Below are positions 61,131 through 64,000 of a stretch of 64,000 bases of DNA, one piece after another. This stretch comes from Planococcus halocryophilus (GTDB taxonomy: Bacteria > Bacillota > Bacilli > Bacillales_A > Planococcaceae), in NCBI RefSeq assembly GCF_001687585.2, contig NZ_CP016537.2, forward strand, positions 592,001-656,000. The letters are read 5' to 3'. How positions within the stretch are numbered: position 1 is the stretch's first letter; each line of letters opens with the position of its first letter. The notes under the pieces are model-generated. The model did no database searches. It was not told the DNA's origin and saw only the letters and a list, made by a program, of their open reading frames with translations. The position numbers and the translations under genes were made by a program.

Positions 61131-61262
61131 CTAAAAGATTCTGACAATACACGACAATTTATATGCTATACATTGCCACACTTGCTGCTTAAACATTGCA
61201 GGTGTGGTTTTTTGATTTTATTCATCTCTATGAATTGTGTAGGAATTGTGCGGTACACAGCG
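61131..61262. repeat. MITE-like element, copy C, right part, starting with the IS66 target duplication
   Basis: CTAAAAGA (target duplication) continues as TTCTGACAATACACGAC, with the CCACAC/GTGTGG hairpin, TTTTTTG and the end GGAATTGTGCGGTACACAGC. Left part plus right part without the duplication gives about 152 bp. Confidence 0.78.
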
Positions 61263-61387
61263 TTTAATGTGAAATAAGTCAAGCGCTAATAATCACGATT
61301 TTGGGCAACACGAAACCAAAGGTCAATTGGTAAAAAATTGAAATCAACAATCATAGAACCTAATAAGGGCATTTCTCCGCAACGTAC

Positions 61388-61477
61388 AAGGTCTTGTTGT
61401 TTGTTTCCACAGGGATACAGCCTACTTCATGCAAAATAGACACATTGACGTTTTATTCGTATTTGTGGAACAAGACC
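61388..61477 (-). ncRNA. Candidate IS110 guide (bridge/seek) RNA structure
   Basis: In the non-coding end, AGGTCTTGTT (61388-61397) and CCACA (61406-61410) pair with TGTGGAACAAGACCT (61463-61477), leaving an eight-base bulge and a loop of about 50 bases. A second hairpin GGAAAAA/TTTTTCC lies at about 61541-61560. Structured non-coding ends of IS110/IS1111 elements encode guide RNAs with target-pairing loops; the exact RNA limits are not known here. Confidence 0.4.
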
Positions 61478-61592
61478 TATTACGCTGTGTAACGAGGTCA
61501 TGGCGCCTCAGGGAAAAATTTCAATATGGTCTGACGTTCCGGAAAAATGCCGTTTTTCCTAGTCAAAGTAATAGGTTTGCTTATCTAAGGCG

Positions 61593-62986
61593 TCAGTTCA
61601 GGACGTAACGATTGAAGAACAGAGCTTGTTTTTCTTTATTTCGTAATTTACTGGCAATCACCGATTGGAGGCTTTTGCCTTCTGGTCCTGTCTGGTAAAC
61701 CTGTTTCTTTTTCATCATGGCGAATGCAAGGCGCAGTAACCGATTGCCCAAAGCAATGTAGATCTGTCCTATTTTTTTCCCTTTCGCTTTCAGTTCTTCG
61801 GCCTTTTTTTTCATGGTCGGATTCTGACCCATCATGGCTTTACCAGCCCGGTACACAGCGCCTCGAAAATCGGCTCGCCCTTGTTTAGAAATCCGATGGG
61901 AGGTCGCCTTTTTACCGCCAGACTGCCGGATGATCGGATTGGTGCCGGCCATCTTAATGAGCTGTTCGGGGCGTGTAAATAAGGAAAAATCCCCTATTTC
62001 TGCTGTCAGCTCAGAAGCAGTGATGACACCAACGCCCGGGATGCTTAATAAGATTCCACCGTCCGTTTGGAGAAGCACCTGTTCCATCTCCGCCTTGACC
62101 TGTGCCGCTTGTGCTGCCTTCAATTCCAGCTCATCGAGCTTCAGACGCAACATCAGAAGCTCCGCTTGCAGGAACATTTTGGGTTTAGAAACCGATTGAC
62201 GGGCAAAACGGACAAGACGCTCAATGGATTGATCGCGCATTTTCAAATTTTGTTCGATTGAAACCTGGCGTAGTCCAGCTTCTCCCAACTTTAAAATGTC
62301 CGAAGGATGTGGATAATGGCGCATCAAGAAACGGGATGATTTGGAGTCGAAGGTAGAAAAGATTTTTAAGATGACTTTTTCACCATCCACTTCCTCCACA
62401 ATTCCCTGAAACTCTCGGAAGATATGGTCCATATAGAGACGGATATGGTTAATCGTCTGCGAATGGGTATTCACCAATGCCCGGTGCGCACGTGACAACA
62501 TTTTGAGCTGTTCCAATAACGGAAGGGCCTCCTGGCTCGTCTGCCCGCGTCCGTGCAGGAGTGACTGGGTGATGGCCATGAGATCCACGTTGTCAGTCTT
62601 CGTATAATTAAGTACGGTTTCCCGTTCTTTCGCCGTTGTCGCGGCGTTGATGATCCGGACGATGAATTTTTTCTGTTCACAAAGGCGGACCAAATCTTCG
62701 TAGTAATGCCCCGTTGTCTCGATGCCTACGACCACTTCTTCGAACGCATATCCTTCTTTCGCCTCTTCAATTTCCTTCACCAGCCGGTGAAAGCCAGTGG
62801 AGGAGGCATTGAACTCAAACGGTTTGACGAGAATATCGCCGTATACATTGCAGATCATGGCGGCGTTTACAAACTTGGCAGCGTCGATCGCGACAATACA
62901 AATCTTTTCGGCATTTTCGCCTCTCATCAAGCGGTTCCAATGACTTCCGTTGCTCCCCTGAATATGGTTAAATGTAGATAGAACCA
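61593..62986 (-). CDS. IS110-family DEDD transposase
   Basis: A 464-residue recombinase. N-terminal RuvC-like DEDD nuclease: Asp35 in VAIDAAK, Glu in VGIETTGHYYEDL, Asp pair in TDNVDLMAI. Central coiled coil, then the C-terminal Tnp20 domain: SIPGVGVITASELTAEIGD and GTNPIIRQSGGKKATSHRIS with its catalytic Ser. Start ATG 62986 follows AAAGGAG by ten bases; the in-frame extension to 63059 lacks a site. Confidence 0.93.
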
Positions 62987-63095
62987 TTGTTTTCAGCTCC
63001 TTTTGGGTGGGTGTTTCGGAAGTTCTGTGATTGGTACTTCTTATATACCCAGAAAACAATGGTTCTTTGTGTTGTCGTTTATCTATTTTATATAG

Positions 63096-63235
63096 GTAAG
63101 CGTCTAATAATGAACACCTGGTTTCTTAGAAAAGAAAATGCCTTTCCGATTTTTTGTCGGAAAGGCATTTTTTATTTTTTCTTTTGGATATAACAGTCTT
63201 TCGGAAGTTCCTTCGACCACAGCATGAGATGCTCG
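63096..63235 (-). mobile_element. IS66 copy 2, left-end fragment (interrupted)
   Basis: 140 bp matching the left end of IS66 copy 1, from GTAAGCGTC through the terminator into the last codons of tnpC, ending at GATGCTCG where copy 3 begins. Confidence 0.88.
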
Positions 63236-64000
63236 GTAAGCGTCTAATAATGAACACCTGGTTTCTTAGAAAAGAAAATGCCTTTCCGATTTTTGTCGGA
63301 AAGGCATTTTTTATTTTTTCTTTTGGATATAACAGTCTTTCGGAAGTTCCTTCGACCACGGCATGAGATGCTCGAGGTTCAGGTCCGCCGTCATGTCCAG
63401 CTGCGGAAGTTCTTCGAAAAGAAATTGAAGGTAGAAAAATGGATTTAAGCCATTCTCTTTGGCTGTCTCTACGAGACTGTAGATGATGGCACTGGAATTC
63501 GCTCCGCTTGTCGAAACGGCGAACAGCCAATTTTTTCGTCCAATGACGAACGGTTTAATCGACCGTTCCGCACGATTGTTGTCGATCTCGATGCGTCCGT
63601 CTTTCATGAATGTTGTCAGCTTATGCCATTGATTCAACGAATAGGTGATGGCTTTCCCGGTGGCTGATTGCGGCGCAATGATTTCTTTTTGTTCATGGAG
63701 CCAAGCCAAATAAGCATCCAGCACAGGCTGACTGTCTTTTTGTCTTATTTTCAACCGCTCTTTGGCGTCCAACTTCTTGATTTTTCGTTCAATCGCGAAT
63801 AATTGGTTACAGAAGTTGAGGCCCTTTTTGGCAATCGTCGATCGGGTGGAACTTGATGAGGGGCTCTTCAATGCCTTCAGCGCCTCATCGAATTTCCGAC
63901 GGGCATGTGCCCAACAGCCCGCGAGCTCCACATTTTCGAGCGATTCATAACCGGCATATCCGTCGACGTTGAGGTAGCCTTCGTATCCCTTCAAGAAATC
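63236..64000 (-). mobile_element. IS66 copy 3, nested in copy 2, cut by the window edge
   Basis: A new left end GTAAGCGTC starts at 63236, inside copy 2, and runs to the window edge. It is nearly identical to copy 1; differences seen include one T fewer in the terminator loop and single base changes near 63445 and 63542. Confidence 0.9.
63311..64000 (-). CDS. tnpC: IS66 TnpC, partial (N-terminal part outside window)
   Basis: The C-terminal 229 or so residues of TnpC, matching copy 1 through LKGYEGYLNVDGYAGYE, the IDNNRAERSIKPF motif and the KKK end. The frame is open at the right edge of the window. No internal stop or frameshift is visible, so the copy may be active. Confidence 0.9.
   Translation of the reverse strand, partial: DFLKGYEGYLNVDGYAGYESLENVELAGCWAHARRKFDEALKALKSPSSSSTRSTIAKKGLNFCNQLFAIERKIKKLDAKERLKIRQKDSQPVLDAYLAWLHEQKEIIAPQSATGKAITYSLNQWHKLTTFMKDGRIEIDNNRAERSIKPFVIGRKNWLFAVSTSGANSSAIIYSLVETAKENGLNPFFYLQFLFEELPQLDMTADLNLEHLMPWSKELPKDCYIQKKK

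Larger units (their letters stand above)
61263..63095 (-). mobile_element. IS110-family insertion sequence (ends approximate)
   Basis: Bounded on the left by the MITE right end and on the right by an IS66 end at 63096. It has one transposase gene and a non-coding stretch of about 330 bp on the 3' side of it. IS110 elements lack clear inverted repeats, so exact ends cannot be set here. Confidence 0.8.

Noticed and set aside
46917..63100. Integrated prophage
   Set aside because: No capsid, tail, terminase, integrase or lysis genes; only IS elements, MITEs and defence-like genes.
1..64000. tRNA or rRNA genes
   Set aside because: No cloverleaf with GGTTCGA-type arm and no rRNA-like stretch was found on reading.

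Overview
The window looks like chromosomal DNA of a low-to-moderate GC Firmicute, most likely a Planococcaceae member (Planococcus/Planomicrobium type). Support: Bacillus-like gene families with strong AGGAGG-type ribosome binding sites, TTG/GTG starts, FloT with a SigW-type promoter, MsmX-type sugar ATPase, CdaR/PucR-like regulator, LytTR-DUF3021 pair, and CPBP proteases. The genus is inferred from gene style, not from a marker gene; no rRNA or tRNA gene was seen.

Layout. 1-9.8 kb: GNAT fragment, ABC-2 exporter, methyltransferase, an XRE-cupin regulator divergent from an MHS transporter plus ornithine-cyclodeaminase-like enzyme, maltose acetyltransferase, small hydrolase. 9.9-21.4 kb: an alpha-glucoside region: MsmX-like ATPase, CdaR/PucR-like regulator, two GH13 alpha-glucosidases, ROK sugar kinase, MalE/F/G-type importer and LacI-type regulator. 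The importer supplies oligosaccharide, the GH13 enzymes split it, the kinase phosphorylates glucose, and two LacI-type operators sit at the binding-protein promoter. 21.4-33.5 kb: MEDS-domain protein, DUF4385, TIGR01777 epimerase, lone sigma region 2 protein, MarR plus heterodimeric ABC exporter, CPBP protease, a MecA-like PBP that has lost its catalytic residues, MerR regulator. 33.5-46.9 kb: two CNNM/HlyC paralogs with a shared leader hairpin, LytTR-DUF3021, flotillin, AtoE-like transporter, a three-gene ABC-2 exporter, TspO, cupin.

46.9-64 kb is accessory DNA: an LPDTA surface protein with its class D sortase, an Ltp-like lipoprotein, a DnaJ-TM-LprI fusion, then a defence-like run (GIY-YIG/Schlafen-group-3 helicase, AT-rich zinc-hook AAA ATPase resembling RloC/PrrC, HNH protein with a sigma-4-like helix-turn-helix, an unknown gene). 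It is sprinkled with a 151-bp MITE-like element and ends in insertion sequences: an IS66 element inserted in a MITE with an 8-bp target duplication, an IS110-family element with a structured non-coding end, and an IS66 nested in the end of another IS66.

The most unusual signal is not a gene. At least eight intergenic regions carry arrays of degenerate repeats spaced exactly 21 bp, with one 18- or 19-bp step after every four, giving a 102/103-bp superperiod that recurs at unrelated loci although the sequence varies between loci. A second, sequence-unrelated repeat family at two further sites also has a 21-bp step.
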